DNA of 23,410 bases from JALOOB01 sp964387985 (lineage in GTDB: Bacteria > Chloroflexota > Anaerolineae > CG2-30-64-16): NCBI GenBank assembly GCA_964387985.1, contig CAYLZG010000058.1:1-23410 (forward strand), written 5' to 3'. The notes beneath the pieces were generated by a model, which worked only from the letters and a program-made list of their open reading frames with translations, was not told the DNA's origin and did not search any database. This document shows positions 1-8,168 of this stretch, piece after piece (position 1 is the stretch's first letter; each line of letters begins with the position of its first letter). Position numbers and translations under genes: made by a program.

Positions 1-4
1 GCTG

Positions 5-949
5 ATGTCGTGGGAGCCGTCCTACCTCGCGCTTCATCGCAGTGGGGAGCTGCGCCGCCGCGCGCGTGCGGCGATGGCGGGCCTCGCGGGCTGCGAGTTG
101 TGTCCGCACAGGTGCCGGGCCGACCGGCTGGCGGGCCAATACGGCGTCTGCCGCGTGGGTGCCGGCCCGGTCATCGCCTCATGGAATATCCACCCCTGGG
201 AAGAGCCCCCGATCTCAGGCACGCGCGGCTCGGGCACCATTTTCTTCTCCAACTGCACGGGCAGATGCCGTTTCTGCCAGAATTACTCCATCAGCCAGCT
301 CGGCCACGGCAACGAGGTGACCATCGAGCGCTTTGCCGGCATGATGCTGGAGCTGCAGCGCCGCGGGGCCCACAACATCAACTTCGTGACCCCGACCCAT
401 TTCGCCGCACAGATCCTGGCCGCAGTCGACGTGGCCGCAGGGTGGGGACTGCGCATTCCTCTCGTTTACAACACCAGCGGATATGAGCGGGTTGAAACGC
501 TGCGCCTGCTCGAAGACGTGATCGATATCTATCTCCCCGACATCAAGTACACCGGTGACGAGGTTGCCAGGAGGTTATCGGGCTTCGGGCACTATGTGGA
601 ACACAATCGGGCCGCGCTGCGCGAGATGTTCCGGCAGGTGGGCTCGTCGCTCCAATGCGACGAGCAGGGCATCGCGCAGCGGGGGATGATCATCCGTCAC
701 CTCGTGCTGCCCGAAGGCCTGGCCGGCACCCCGGACGCCATGCGCTGGATCGCAGCCGAGCTCTCGCCCGAGGTCCACGTCAGCATCATGGACCAGTACT
801 TTCCGACCTACCGGACGGTGGACGACCCGGTGCTGGGCCGGAAGATCACCGAAGAAGAGTACGAGGTCGCGCTGGACGCGTTCGAAGCGGCCGGCCTGCA
901 CAACGGCTGGCTACAAGATCACGAGTGCGACGAAGAGACGCCAGCGTGA
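5..949 (+). CDS. Radical SAM protein, PflX / pyruvate-formate-lyase-activase-like (COG1313 type)
   Basis: A 314-residue protein carrying the radical SAM cluster motif CxxxCxxC at C84, C88 and C91 (CTGRCRFC). An N-terminal cysteine set (C30, C33, C37, C49) precedes it, as in the PflX family. Family members resemble glycyl-radical-enzyme activases and cleave SAM through a [4Fe-4S] cluster, but their substrate is generally not established. The length is close to the usual 300 or so residues. The ATG at 5 overlaps a TGA at 3-5, so it may be translationally coupled to a gene just outside the window. An upstream start cannot be excluded because only four bases precede it. No glycyl radical enzyme is visible nearby. 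The family call is firm and the substrate unknown. Confidence 0.88.
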   Translation: MSWEPSYLALHRSGELRRRARAAMAGLAGCELCPHRCRADRLAGQYGVCRVGAGPVIASWNIHPWEEPPISGTRGSGTIFFSNCTGRCRFCQNYSISQLGHGNEVTIERFAGMMLELQRRGAHNINFVTPTHFAAQILAAVDVAAGWGLRIPLVYNTSGYERVETLRLLEDVIDIYLPDIKYTGDEVARRLSGFGHYVEHNRAALREMFRQVGSSLQCDEQGIAQRGMIIRHLVLPEGLAGTPDAMRWIAAELSPEVHVSIMDQYFPTYRTVDDPVLGRKITEEEYEVALDAFEAAGLHNGWLQDHECDEETPA

Positions 950-1043
950 ATTCCTCCTTGATGCCGCGTGCGAGGGCGATCGCTTAGTCCTGCCGGAACC
1001 GCCCGTCGCTGTCACGCCACCGGTGAAATCGTCCGTGGGTCGC
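950..1043. other. Short convergent intergenic gap, no clear terminator
   Basis: This stretch lies between the stop of the PflX-like gene and the stop of the minus-strand HlyD gene. It contains two short self-complementary octamers, GCGATCGC near 978 and CACCGGTG near 1019. I see no hairpin followed by a T-run on either strand. Confidence 0.5.
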
Positions 1044-2390
1044 CTACTCGATCGTCACCGTAGCGGTCATGTTCCAACGCAGGCGTTCTTCGTGAGTGTC
1101 GGGCCGGATCACCACGGTATAGGTCATCTCGCCCTGCTTCTTCGCGCCGATGGGCTTGATCTTGACCACCTTGCCGTTCAACGTCACGCCGGGCAGCGCA
1201 TCGAACTCCAGGGTCACCGGAGCACCCTCCCCGACCTTGACCACGTCCAGCTCGGTCAGGTCGTCGGTCTCGATCAACCAGGCAGATACATCGGCGAGTT
1301 GCACCACCGGCGAACCCGCCAGGACCTGTTCACCTGCCACGGGGGTGATCTCCGCCACCAGCCCTGCAAAGGGCGCCCTGAGCTCCGTATCGCCCAGGGC
1401 CGTGCGCGCCTCCTTCAGTGCGGCCTGCGCCGCAGCCAGATTTGCCTCGGCCACCTGCACGGTCTCGGGCCGCGCACCCGCCTGCAGGAGGCTGAGCTGG
1501 GCCTCCGCACGGCGCAGCTCAGCCTCCGCGGCCGCCAGATCCGCGGTCCGCGCCGGCGCACTGAGGCTGGCCAGCTGGGCCTGCGCCTGGCGCACCTGCG
1601 CCTGCGCCGCGGCCAGATCGCCCGCCCGCGCGCCGCGTTTCAGATCGTTCAGCCGGGCCTTTGCCGCATTGTAGGCGTTGGTCGCCTGTTCCAGCGCCAG
1701 GGCTTCGGGCCTGCGGCCGATGTCGGGCAGGCCGGCCACCGCATCGTAGGCGGTCTGGGCCTGGCGGAGGGCAGCTTCCGAATTGGCCAGATCCGCGGTT
1801 GCCGCAATGACCTGCTGTTCGGTCGCCCCTTCCCGGACCCGCTGCAGATTGGCGACGGCGCCATCGACCGCCGCCTGTGCTGCGGCGATGTCCTCTGGCT
1901 TCACACCGGCCTGGATCAGCGCCACCTGGCCGGCCGCGGCATCAACGGCTGCCTGGGCGCTTTGCAGTTCCTCGGCCCGCGGACCGGCCGTCAGCTCAGC
2001 CAGCTGGGCCTCCGCGCGGGCAACGCCCGCTTCTGCCTGGGCGAAGGCAGCCTCCAGGCGTCCCTGCTGCAGGCGCAGTAAGGGCTGGCCGGCCGCAACC
2101 CGATCACCCTCGGCCACCAGCACCTCGCCGACGATGCCGCCGACCGGCATGCTCAGCACGGCCTCCAGCACAGGCACGACGATGCCGTCGGCCACTACCG
2201 TGTCTGTAGCGCGCACGGGCTGTGGGGGGGGGGTCGGCGGGCCGCTTGCGGCCGGAGCGCCGCCGGTGCAGCCCGCAAGCAGCAGTGCCCCGAGCAACAC
2301 CGCGAGAGCCCAGACCGGAACGCTTGCATGCCAGGGCCACCGGATCCGGGATATCGTGTCGACCTTTGTGCTTGTTGGAACCTTTGTCAT
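1044..2390 (-). CDS. HlyD/RND-type periplasmic adaptor lipoprotein with long coiled-coil repeats
   Basis: A 448-residue membrane-fusion (adaptor) protein of the kind that links an inner-membrane exporter to the outside. The start is the ATG at 2390, because GGAGG lies 7 bases upstream. A hydrophobic stretch (about 26-40) ends in a lipobox LLAG|C at C41, predicting a lipoprotein. The two halves of a lipoyl/biotinyl-like domain lie at about 77-107 and 332-367. Between them is an Ala/Gln/Glu-rich helical hairpin of about 220 residues built of units of about 26 residues. A beta-barrel region follows to the C-terminus. No ABC or RND transporter partner is adjacent; the next gene downstream is convergent. 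The gene probably belongs to a unit starting at the promoter near 2595-2623. The exported substrate is unknown. Confidence 0.88.
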   Translation of the reverse strand: MTKVPTSTKVDTISRIRWPWHASVPVWALAVLLGALLLAGCTGGAPAASGPPTPPPQPVRATDTVVADGIVVPVLEAVLSMPVGGIVGEVLVAEGDRVAAGQPLLRLQQGRLEAAFAQAEAGVARAEAQLAELTAGPRAEELQSAQAAVDAAAGQVALIQAGVKPEDIAAAQAAVDGAVANLQRVREGATEQQVIAATADLANSEAALRQAQTAYDAVAGLPDIGRRPEALALEQATNAYNAAKARLNDLKRGARAGDLAAAQAQVRQAQAQLASLSAPARTADLAAAEAELRRAEAQLSLLQAGARPETVQVAEANLAAAQAALKEARTALGDTELRAPFAGLVAEITPVAGEQVLAGSPVVQLADVSAWLIETDDLTELDVVKVGEGAPVTLEFDALPGVTLNGKVVKIKPIGAKKQGEMTYTVVIRPDTHEERLRWNMTATVTIE

Positions 2391-2404
2391 GGCCTGCCTC
2401 CGAT

Positions 2405-2554
2405 CTAATAATGCTTCGGGGCATGGGCCAGCGCCTGACGTATGCGGAGGTTGACCGCCTGCTGCGTTGGGAAACAGCTGGCGACAACCACGATCACGGC
2501 CACCAGGGCAGGCCAAAGCACCATACGGATGATCGATTCAATGATCGATGCCAT
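2405..2554 (-). CDS. Possible small single-pass membrane protein (49 aa)
   Basis: An open frame beginning at the ATG at 2554 encodes a peptide with one strongly hydrophobic segment (LWPALVAVIVVVASCF) followed by a basic, polar tail. It ends 14 bases before the hlyD start, and a near-consensus promoter (2595-2623) points into it. Together these favour a real leader gene co-transcribed with hlyD. Against it, no Shine-Dalgarno is seen before this ATG and I recognise no family. An in-frame GTG upstream could add nine residues. If it is not a gene, hlyD has an unusually long 5' leader of about 200 bases. Confidence 0.33.
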   Translation of the reverse strand: MASIIESIIRMVLWPALVAVIVVVASCFPTQQAVNLRIRQALAHAPKHY

Positions 2555-2594
2555 AGCGAGGAGAGTAGAAACATCGAGCACCGTTTCACATGAG

Positions 2595-2623
2595 ACTATA
2601 CCCGTGATAGAACCGCATGTCAA
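2595..2623 (-). promoter_or_regulatory. Sigma70-type promoter for the hlyD unit
   Basis: On the minus strand, TTGACA (2618-2623) and TATAGT (2595-2600) are separated by exactly 17 bases. The same hexamers and spacing recur upstream of sodA. It would start transcription near 2588, leading into the small hydrophobic frame and then hlyD. Confidence 0.72.
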
Positions 2624-2814
2624 GCGAAATAATCGCTGCGTCCCTCTGGCTCAGAACGAGCCGCCGGGATGAAGGCCGAGCAGCACATGCTCGAAAGCTT
2701 GACAGTTGATTAGCCCTCGCGATCACTTTGTGCTATACTGGGCTATCTTCATTGCAGAGTTGAGTCATACCTTCGAGATCTCGAAGGCTGATCGTGACCT
2801 CAGGAGGTGTCGCC
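2624..2814 (+). promoter_or_regulatory. dnaN upstream region with an extended -10 promoter
   Basis: TGCTATACT at 2731-2739 is a good extended -10 element for dnaN. A TTGACA at 2699-2704 lies 29 bases upstream of it, too far to be its -35. I looked for DnaA boxes (TTATCCACA type) here and saw none, so there is no support for an origin. A strong AGGAGG lies at 2802-2807, just before the dnaN GTG. Confidence 0.5.
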
Positions 2815-4002
2815 GTGCGACTATCCGTCATGCAAGAAAACCTCGCCAAAGGCCTGTCCATCGTTGGCCGCGCAGTCTCTTCGCGCAGCACACTGCCCGT
2901 GCTGAGCAACATCCTGTTGAGCACAGACGAAGATCGACTGAAGCTCGCAGCGACCAATCTCGAAGTCGGTGTAAGCTGTTGGCTGGGCAGCCAGATCGAG
3001 GACGACGGTGCAGTCACCCTGCCGGCGCGCCTTCTCACGGACTGGGTCAATTCGATGCAGGCGGGTCGCATCGATATGGAGCTCAGCGTGCGCACCATGA
3101 GCGTTCACCTGAGAAGCGGCCGGTCGGAATCGAACATCAAGGGGATCGATGCCAGCGAATTTCCGCTGATCCCGACCGCCGATGGCGAGCAGCCCCTCGG
3201 CCTGCCGCCGGCCGCCATCCGGCAAATCATCGACCAGGTGGTCTTCGCGGCCGCCGACGCCAAGGACACCAGCCGCCCCGCGCTGACCGGTGTGCTGGCG
3301 AAATTCGAAGGGGATCGCCTGACGCTTGCGGCGACCGATGGCTACAGACTCTCCGTGCGCCGCACAATGCTCCCTGCGGCTGCACCCACGGACACAACCG
3401 TCATCATCCCCGCGCGCTCCCTGGCTGAAGTCAGCCGCATCAGCGGCGAAGCTGATCCCGACCGGCCCGTCGATTTCCTGGTAGCCGGTGCGCGCAACCA
3501 AATCCTCTTCCGGCTGTACGGCAAGGGCGAGGGCGACAAGGGCGGCGCATTCCACCAGGTCGACCTGGTGTCCCAGCTCATCGACGCCAAGTTCCCGGAT
3601 TTCAACGCTATCATTCCCAAGAACTGCGTCACGCGCACCGTACTAGACACAGCAGCGCTACTGCGCGGCCTCAAGGTCGCGTCGCTGTTTGCCCGGGATG
3701 CCTCCGACCGCGTGGTGTTTACCATCACCCCGGGCGCGGACACGGAGCCGGGCCAGTTGACGATCCACGCGACCTCGCAAGAGGCCGGTGACAACGTCAG
3801 CGACCTGGATGCGCTGGTCGAGGGAACGCCCGTCGAGATTGCCTTCAACGTCCGCTACCTGATGGATGTGATGAATGTGATCGATACGCCGCAGGTCGTG
3901 CTCGAAACCACGCGCTCCGACCGCCCCGGCGTGATCCGTCCGGTGGGCGCCGGACCGGAAGAGTTCACGCACGTCATCATGCCCATGCAGATCCAGAAGT
4001 AG
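2815..4002 (+). CDS. dnaN: DNA polymerase III sliding clamp (beta subunit)
   Basis: A 395-residue beta clamp, the ring that tethers the replicative polymerase to DNA. The GTG at 2815 is chosen because AGGAGG lies 7 bases upstream and the protein then begins MRLSVMQENL, as clamps do. A GTG at 2794 in the same frame lies upstream of that site. Three clamp-fold repeats span the length. Typical features are the N-terminal stretch SSRSTLPVLSNILL, the central ATDGYRLS (the conserved second-domain motif), and the C-terminal end VIMPMQIQK, which matches the usual clamp terminus. recF follows after 9 bases. dnaA, the usual upstream partner, is absent here. Confidence 0.97.
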   Translation: MRLSVMQENLAKGLSIVGRAVSSRSTLPVLSNILLSTDEDRLKLAATNLEVGVSCWLGSQIEDDGAVTLPARLLTDWVNSMQAGRIDMELSVRTMSVHLRSGRSESNIKGIDASEFPLIPTADGEQPLGLPPAAIRQIIDQVVFAAADAKDTSRPALTGVLAKFEGDRLTLAATDGYRLSVRRTMLPAAAPTDTTVIIPARSLAEVSRISGEADPDRPVDFLVAGARNQILFRLYGKGEGDKGGAFHQVDLVSQLIDAKFPDFNAIIPKNCVTRTVLDTAALLRGLKVASLFARDASDRVVFTITPGADTEPGQLTIHATSQEAGDNVSDLDALVEGTPVEIAFNVRYLMDVMNVIDTPQVVLETTRSDRPGVIRPVGAGPEEFTHVIMPMQIQK

Positions 4003-4011
4003 TCAGGCGTT

Positions 4012-5211
4012 GTGCGGCTCCACCACCTCTCGCTGACGAACTTCCGTAATTACGCGCGGCTGGAGCTCAGCCTCCCCGCTCGCCTGAGCGTGTTCCAGGG
4101 CGCCAACGCCCAGGGCAAGACAAACCTGCTCGAAGCAATCCATCTGCTGGCCACCGCCCGGTCACCCCGGGCGGCGGCGGAGCGCGAGCTAATCAACTGG
4201 CTGGCGCTGGAAGGCCCGTTGCCCTACGCACGGCTGGCAGCCGAGGTCGGCGACGGGCAGACGGTGGAGCGGTTGGAACTGGTGCTGGAATTGAGCACCA
4301 ACGGCAGCGGTCTCGGTCCCCTGGTACGCAAGCAGGTGCGCATCAACGGCGTCGCCAAGCGCGGCCTCGACCTGATCGGCAGACTGCGCGTGGTGTTGTT
4401 CATGCCGGAAGACGTCAGCCTGGTCGCAGGTGCGCCGGGAGAACGCCGGCGCTATCTCGATATCGCGCTGTGCCAGATCGATCACGCATACTGCCGCGCG
4501 CTCGCCGCATACAACAAGATCCTTGCCCAACGCAACGCACTGCTCAAGCGTCTGCGCGATGAAGGCGGGGATGCCGGGCAGTTGGGGTTCTGGGATGAAC
4601 AGATGGCAGAGCATGGCGCGCGCGTGTTGGGCCGGCGAGCACGTGCCGTATGCGCCCTGGACGACCTGGCCCGGACGCGGCACCGGGAACTATCGGGCGG
4701 CTCAGAGTGGCTCGCGCTTACCTACCTGCCGAGCCCGGCGCAGCCCAATGGGACGGCCGGACGGCCGGATGCGGCCAATGGCCGCGCTTACGCCGAGATA
4801 CCTCTCGAAAAAATACGGGAATCGATGGCAGCCCATCTGCGGGCGCAGCGCAGCCGCGACATCGCAGCGGGTACGACACTGTCCGGTCCGCACCGGGATG
4901 ACCTGGCGTTCCTTGCCGACGGCCGAGACCTGCGCACCTACGGCTCACGCGGGCAGCAGCGGACCGCGGTGCTGGCCACGAAACTGGCAGAAGTTCAGAT
5001 GATGCGAGAGGTTACCGGCGAAAGCCCGCTTCTGCTGCTGGACGATGTCATGTCTGAGCTGGATGGCGCACGGCGGCACGCCATGCTCGATGCGCTGGCC
5101 GGCGTGGACCAGGCGCTGGTGACGGCCACCGATTGGTCTGACTTCAGCGAGGAGCTGCTGGCGAACTGCCGGCGCTATCATGTGGATGCGGGGCGCCTGA
5201 CCGAAACATAG
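4012..5211 (+). CDS. recF: DNA replication and repair protein RecF
   Basis: A 399-residue SMC/ABC-like ATPase that helps load RecA at single-strand gaps with RecO and RecR. The Walker A motif is at residues 30-38 (GANAQGKTN). The ABC signature region is at about 312-318 (SRGQQRT), and Walker B with the D-loop is at about 340-351 (LLLLDDVMSELD). SGPHRDDL at 291-298 is also typical of RecF. The GTG start lies 9 bases after the dnaN stop with only a weak ribosome site, so translational coupling to dnaN is likely. It ends convergently against rsmG 28 bases away, with no obvious terminator between them. Confidence 0.96.
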   Translation: MRLHHLSLTNFRNYARLELSLPARLSVFQGANAQGKTNLLEAIHLLATARSPRAAAERELINWLALEGPLPYARLAAEVGDGQTVERLELVLELSTNGSGLGPLVRKQVRINGVAKRGLDLIGRLRVVLFMPEDVSLVAGAPGERRRYLDIALCQIDHAYCRALAAYNKILAQRNALLKRLRDEGGDAGQLGFWDEQMAEHGARVLGRRARAVCALDDLARTRHRELSGGSEWLALTYLPSPAQPNGTAGRPDAANGRAYAEIPLEKIRESMAAHLRAQRSRDIAAGTTLSGPHRDDLAFLADGRDLRTYGSRGQQRTAVLATKLAEVQMMREVTGESPLLLLDDVMSELDGARRHAMLDALAGVDQALVTATDWSDFSEELLANCRRYHVDAGRLTET

Positions 5212-5239
5212 GAACCAACAGGCAGCCAGGCCGCGCGCC

Positions 5240-6016
5240 CTAGACGATCTCTTCCTCGTCCTCTTCCACCGGCTTGCAGCCCAGGGGATGCTTGCGCGGC
5301 AGGCCTCGGCCGCGCGGATAGCCATCCGGAGTCTGCGCCACTTTGTCGATGACCACGAGCACGCGCGTCTCAGCCAGTCCGGGAATCTCAACCGGAATCA
5401 GCTTCGTCAGGTGCCCACCCAGGGTGCGGATGCCTTGCTCCGCGCACATCGCCTCTTCGTGCGCGGCCGAGCCCTTGTAAGCGATCACACGGCCGCCCCG
5501 CCGGGCCAGGGGCAAGAGGTATTCCACCAGCGTGGGCAGTGTGGCGACCGCGCGTGCCAACACCAGATCGTAACCTGCGCGGTGTGGCTCCTTGAGGCCG
5601 AGCTCCTCTGCGCGCCCCTGGACCAGCTGTACGTCGCTGAGGCCCAGTCTTAGGGCCACGTGCTCCAGAAAGCGCACCTTCTTCCCTGTCGCCTCGATCA
5701 GGCAGATGCGCGCCCGAGGCCATACGATCCGCAGAGCAAGGCCGGGAAAGCCCGCGCCCGCGCCTACGTCGACCACCCGCAGATTGCGCGCGAGCAGCGC
5801 GGAGACGGAGATGCCCTCCTGGCCGGCCAACGCCGGGATCAGGGCGAGCGAATCGAGAAAATGGCGCGTCTCAACCTGCTCCGGTTCGGTGATCGCGGTG
5901 AGGTTGAACTGTTGGTTCCATTCCAACAGCTCCTGGCTGTAGAGGCTAAATGCGGCGAGTTGGGCGGGGGTGAGGTTCAGCCCCAACTGCGCGGCGCCAG
6001 AGAGCAGGCGTTCCAT
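5240..6016 (-). CDS. rsmG: 16S rRNA (guanine527-N7)-methyltransferase
   Basis: RsmG methylates N7 of G527 in 16S rRNA using SAM. From the ATG at 6016 the protein has 258 residues. The N-terminal helix LLEWNQQFNLTAI is diagnostic. The SAM-binding loop VVDVGAGAGFPGLAL is at about 81-95, and LVLARAVATLPTLVEY is a later family motif. The C-terminus has a basic segment followed by a short acidic tail. An in-frame GTG at 6034 is an alternative start, and neither start has a good Shine-Dalgarno. It is the last gene of a minus-strand run: the stop of the upstream PEP-utilising-like gene is only 34 bases away, so co-transcription is likely. Confidence 0.95.
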   Translation of the reverse strand: MERLLSGAAQLGLNLTPAQLAAFSLYSQELLEWNQQFNLTAITEPEQVETRHFLDSLALIPALAGQEGISVSALLARNLRVVDVGAGAGFPGLALRIVWPRARICLIEATGKKVRFLEHVALRLGLSDVQLVQGRAEELGLKEPHRAGYDLVLARAVATLPTLVEYLLPLARRGGRVIAYKGSAAHEEAMCAEQGIRTLGGHLTKLIPVEIPGLAETRVLVVIDKVAQTPDGYPRGRGLPRKHPLGCKPVEEDEEEIV

Positions 6017-6050
6017 CACCCAATATTCTACCACGTTTTCTGTGGAGCGG

Positions 6051-7486
6051 TCAGGTCAAGTCAGCGCCAACCCTTGCCGGCACGCCCAAGCCCCGCGCGA
6101 CAATCATCCCCGGCAAGGNNNNNNNNNNNNNNNNNNNNNNNNNNNNNNNNNNNNNNNNNNNNNTGCGTGCTGCCAGAAGGGCGCGCACCCGGGATCGGGA
6201 CTCTCCTCCAGCCATACTGCCTTCGCCGGCGGCAAGGTCTGGCGGGGTGAGCCGTAATAGCGGGGACCATCACACTCGCCCGGGCAAACCACCACTTGCG
6301 GCCCTGCGCTCGACGCCGGCGAGACAGCCACCTGCGCGCGCTTCCGCGCCTCTACAGCGTCTGCCACACCCGCGCTCCTCCCCGCGTGCCACTCGCCCGT
6401 CGCCACCTGCTTCAGCTCTTCAAGCTCCAGGTACAACACATCGCCCGGCAGTTCAACCAGGCCGGCAGCCATCGCTTCGCCGGCTGCTGCGGCCACCCAG
6501 TGCTGTGCCGCGGCCATCACCATGGTCAACGCATCCCAGGCAGAATCGGCCGCGCGCATGCTGGCATGCACCTGCTGCAACAGGACCTCGATCTGCTGAG
6601 AGCGCCCGCCATCCAGGCGGCTCCTAAGATCAGCCAGGGCCGCCCTGCGGCGCTCTGCAGCACCGTCTGGCCGCCAGTCCTCGTCACCCAGCTCAGCCAG
6701 GTGCGCCAGCAGTTCCAGAGCCTCACCCCAGCGCCAGCCATCGGGTCGCAGCTCACCGGGACCCCGGTGGCTGTAATGGGCAAGAGTGGATTCGCGCTCG
6801 GGGCCGGCAGCAAGCCGGCGGGCCGCATCGTTCACTGCCTCGGCCGCGATCACCGAGGGCAAGCCGTCGACGCCGAGATAGAGAGACGCGCGGATGTGGG
6901 GCGGGCACCCTGGCGTCCATTCGGTCAGCCGCGCCTGCAGCTGCGCGTGCGCGGCGTTCAACCCCATGCGAGCCAGAAAATAGGTCTGCAGAGCGGCAAG
7001 GGCATGCGGCTCCAATTCCTCCATGATCTGGAGCAGGTCCGCCTGGGTCCACCTCAGCGCCTTGACGGAGGTCAGCCAACGCGATAAGCGCGCCTGCAGG
7101 TTGAGAACATCGTCCGCTGCCGTGGCAATGCGGTCCTGGCAGCGCTTGGTGATGCTGCCGGCCTGCAGCCGGGCCAACAGCCCCCCCGGCGCCGGAGGCT
7201 GCACGCGTCCCAGCCACACAGCACCGGCCAGCATTTGGTCCGCCTGTGAGACAAGCGCAGCGTTCAGGCGAACGATGCCGTCGTCCGAGCGCCAGAATGG
7301 CTCCCGGAACGAAACCGGCGCTGACCCCAGCTCGCCGTAGACGCTGCGCAATGCCGCCTCAGCCGGCGACCGCAACAGGGTCCAGGTGAAGGGAGTCGTC
7401 CAGCCGCAGAACAAATCACGGGCCAGGTACCTCGTCCAGGAGGCCTGGCCCGCGCTCGTCACATTCGATAAATCGCTCGACTTCAA
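6051..7486 (-). CDS. PEP-utilising-enzyme homologue, ATP-grasp-less and interrupted by an assembly gap
   Basis: Residues 1-441 match the central and following regions of PEP synthase / rifampin-phosphotransferase-like proteins. Seen are an N-terminal TPFTWTLL, YSHRGPGEL at 238-246 (compare the family's YGHRGPGE), and GDVLYLELEELK near 348-359. The swivelling domain is just beginning (SPDPGCAPF) when 45 Ns intervene. Beyond the Ns, a different frame reads MIVARGLGVPARVG, clearly the remainder of a swivel domain, and stops at 6051-6053. The call therefore joins two frames. The N-terminal ATP-grasp domain of the full-length enzymes is absent, so phosphotransfer activity is doubtful. The TTG start at 7486 is chosen for its GGAAGG 6 bases upstream; it lies 18 bases after the tetR stop. 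The homology is fairly sure, the function unknown. Confidence 0.7.
6119..6163. other. Assembly gap (45 Ns) inside a gene
   Basis: The run of 45 Ns interrupts the PEP-utilising-enzyme homologue within its swivel domain. The flanking frames join only if the true length is 1 modulo 3, so 45 is not the real length. Confidence 0.98.
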
Positions 7487-7504
7487 CAGATGCCTTCCGG
7501 GGAA

Positions 7505-8123
7505 CTACTCAGCCGCACCGATCCCCAGCAGCAGGAGGTCCACGATGCCCGTGAGGCGCTCGGTCAACGGATAGGGCCGTGTGCTCTCGCACCAGCGGAC
7601 AAGTTGCTGTAGATACAGGGCATCCAGGGCCGCGGCCAGCCCATCGGGGTCAAGATCGCGGTTCACCTCACCGTTGTACTGCGCCTGGCGGATCAGGAGC
7701 GACGCAATGGGCTGGAGGCTGAAACCGCCCGCGTCGCCGGCCAGCAGGTCGGGCGCTGTCACGCCCTTGCGGAAAATCAGCGAGACCAGCGTGCGATCNN
7801 NNNNNNNNTTGCTCCAGGTTCGTGGCCAGCGCGGCCATGAGCCGTTTCAGCTTGCCGATGGCCGTCCCGCGTCCAGTGCCGTTGCTCATGGCTGAGCTGC
7901 CAAGGCGACCGATCTCCCGCGTGCCCAGATAACGCAGCACGGCATCCTTCGTTGGGAAGTAGTTGAAGAAGGTGCCCTTGGCCAGACCTGCGTGCCGCGT
8001 GATCTGATCCACCGTTGTGCTGTCGTAACCTTGCGCACGGAAAAGGCTCAGTGCGGCCTCGTAGATGCGTTCGCGGCGCTCCAATTTCGCCTGTTCGCGC
8101 CGGCCGCGCAGTGGCTCTGTCAT
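7505..8123 (-). CDS. TetR/AcrR-family transcriptional regulator (interrupted by 10 Ns)
   Basis: The ATG at 8123 is preceded by GGAGG at 5-base spacing. The N-terminal DNA-binding domain is typical of TetR: RRERIYEAALSLFRAQGYDS, then VDQITRHAGLAKGTFFNYF, with the helix-turn-helix at about residues 36-56. After residue N-L-E-Q a run of 10 Ns occurs. The C-terminal ligand-binding half resumes in a neighbouring frame (DRTLVSLIFRKG, ending GIGAAE) and stops at 7505. Since 10 is not a multiple of 3, this is a gap-length or sequence error rather than evidence of a pseudogene. It is first in a minus-strand unit with the PEP-utilising homologue and probably rsmG. A dyad at 8169-8193 in its leader is a candidate self-operator. 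The ligand is unknown. Confidence 0.85.
7799..7808. other. Assembly gap (10 Ns) inside tetR
   Basis: Ten Ns separate the DNA-binding and ligand-binding halves of the TetR regulator. The frames either side differ by one base, so the gap size is nominal. Confidence 0.97.
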
Positions 8124-8168
8124 GCAATCCTCCGATGGGAGCTGCCTCCCGATGACCTGAACGCCCGG

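Noticed and set aside
1023..2081. 352-codon plus-strand open frame opposite hlyD
   Set aside because: The repetitive antisense translation results from the Ala/Gln-rich repeats of HlyD; no start signal or family match.
2529..2549. Direct repeat ATGATCGAT (two copies, 12-base period) as an iteron
   Set aside because: Only two short copies, inside the possible small membrane ORF; no DnaA boxes or AT-rich unwinding region.
2699..2704. TTGACA as the -35 of the dnaN promoter
   Set aside because: It is 29 bases from the TATACT, too far for sigma70, and no good -10 lies 16-18 bases downstream.
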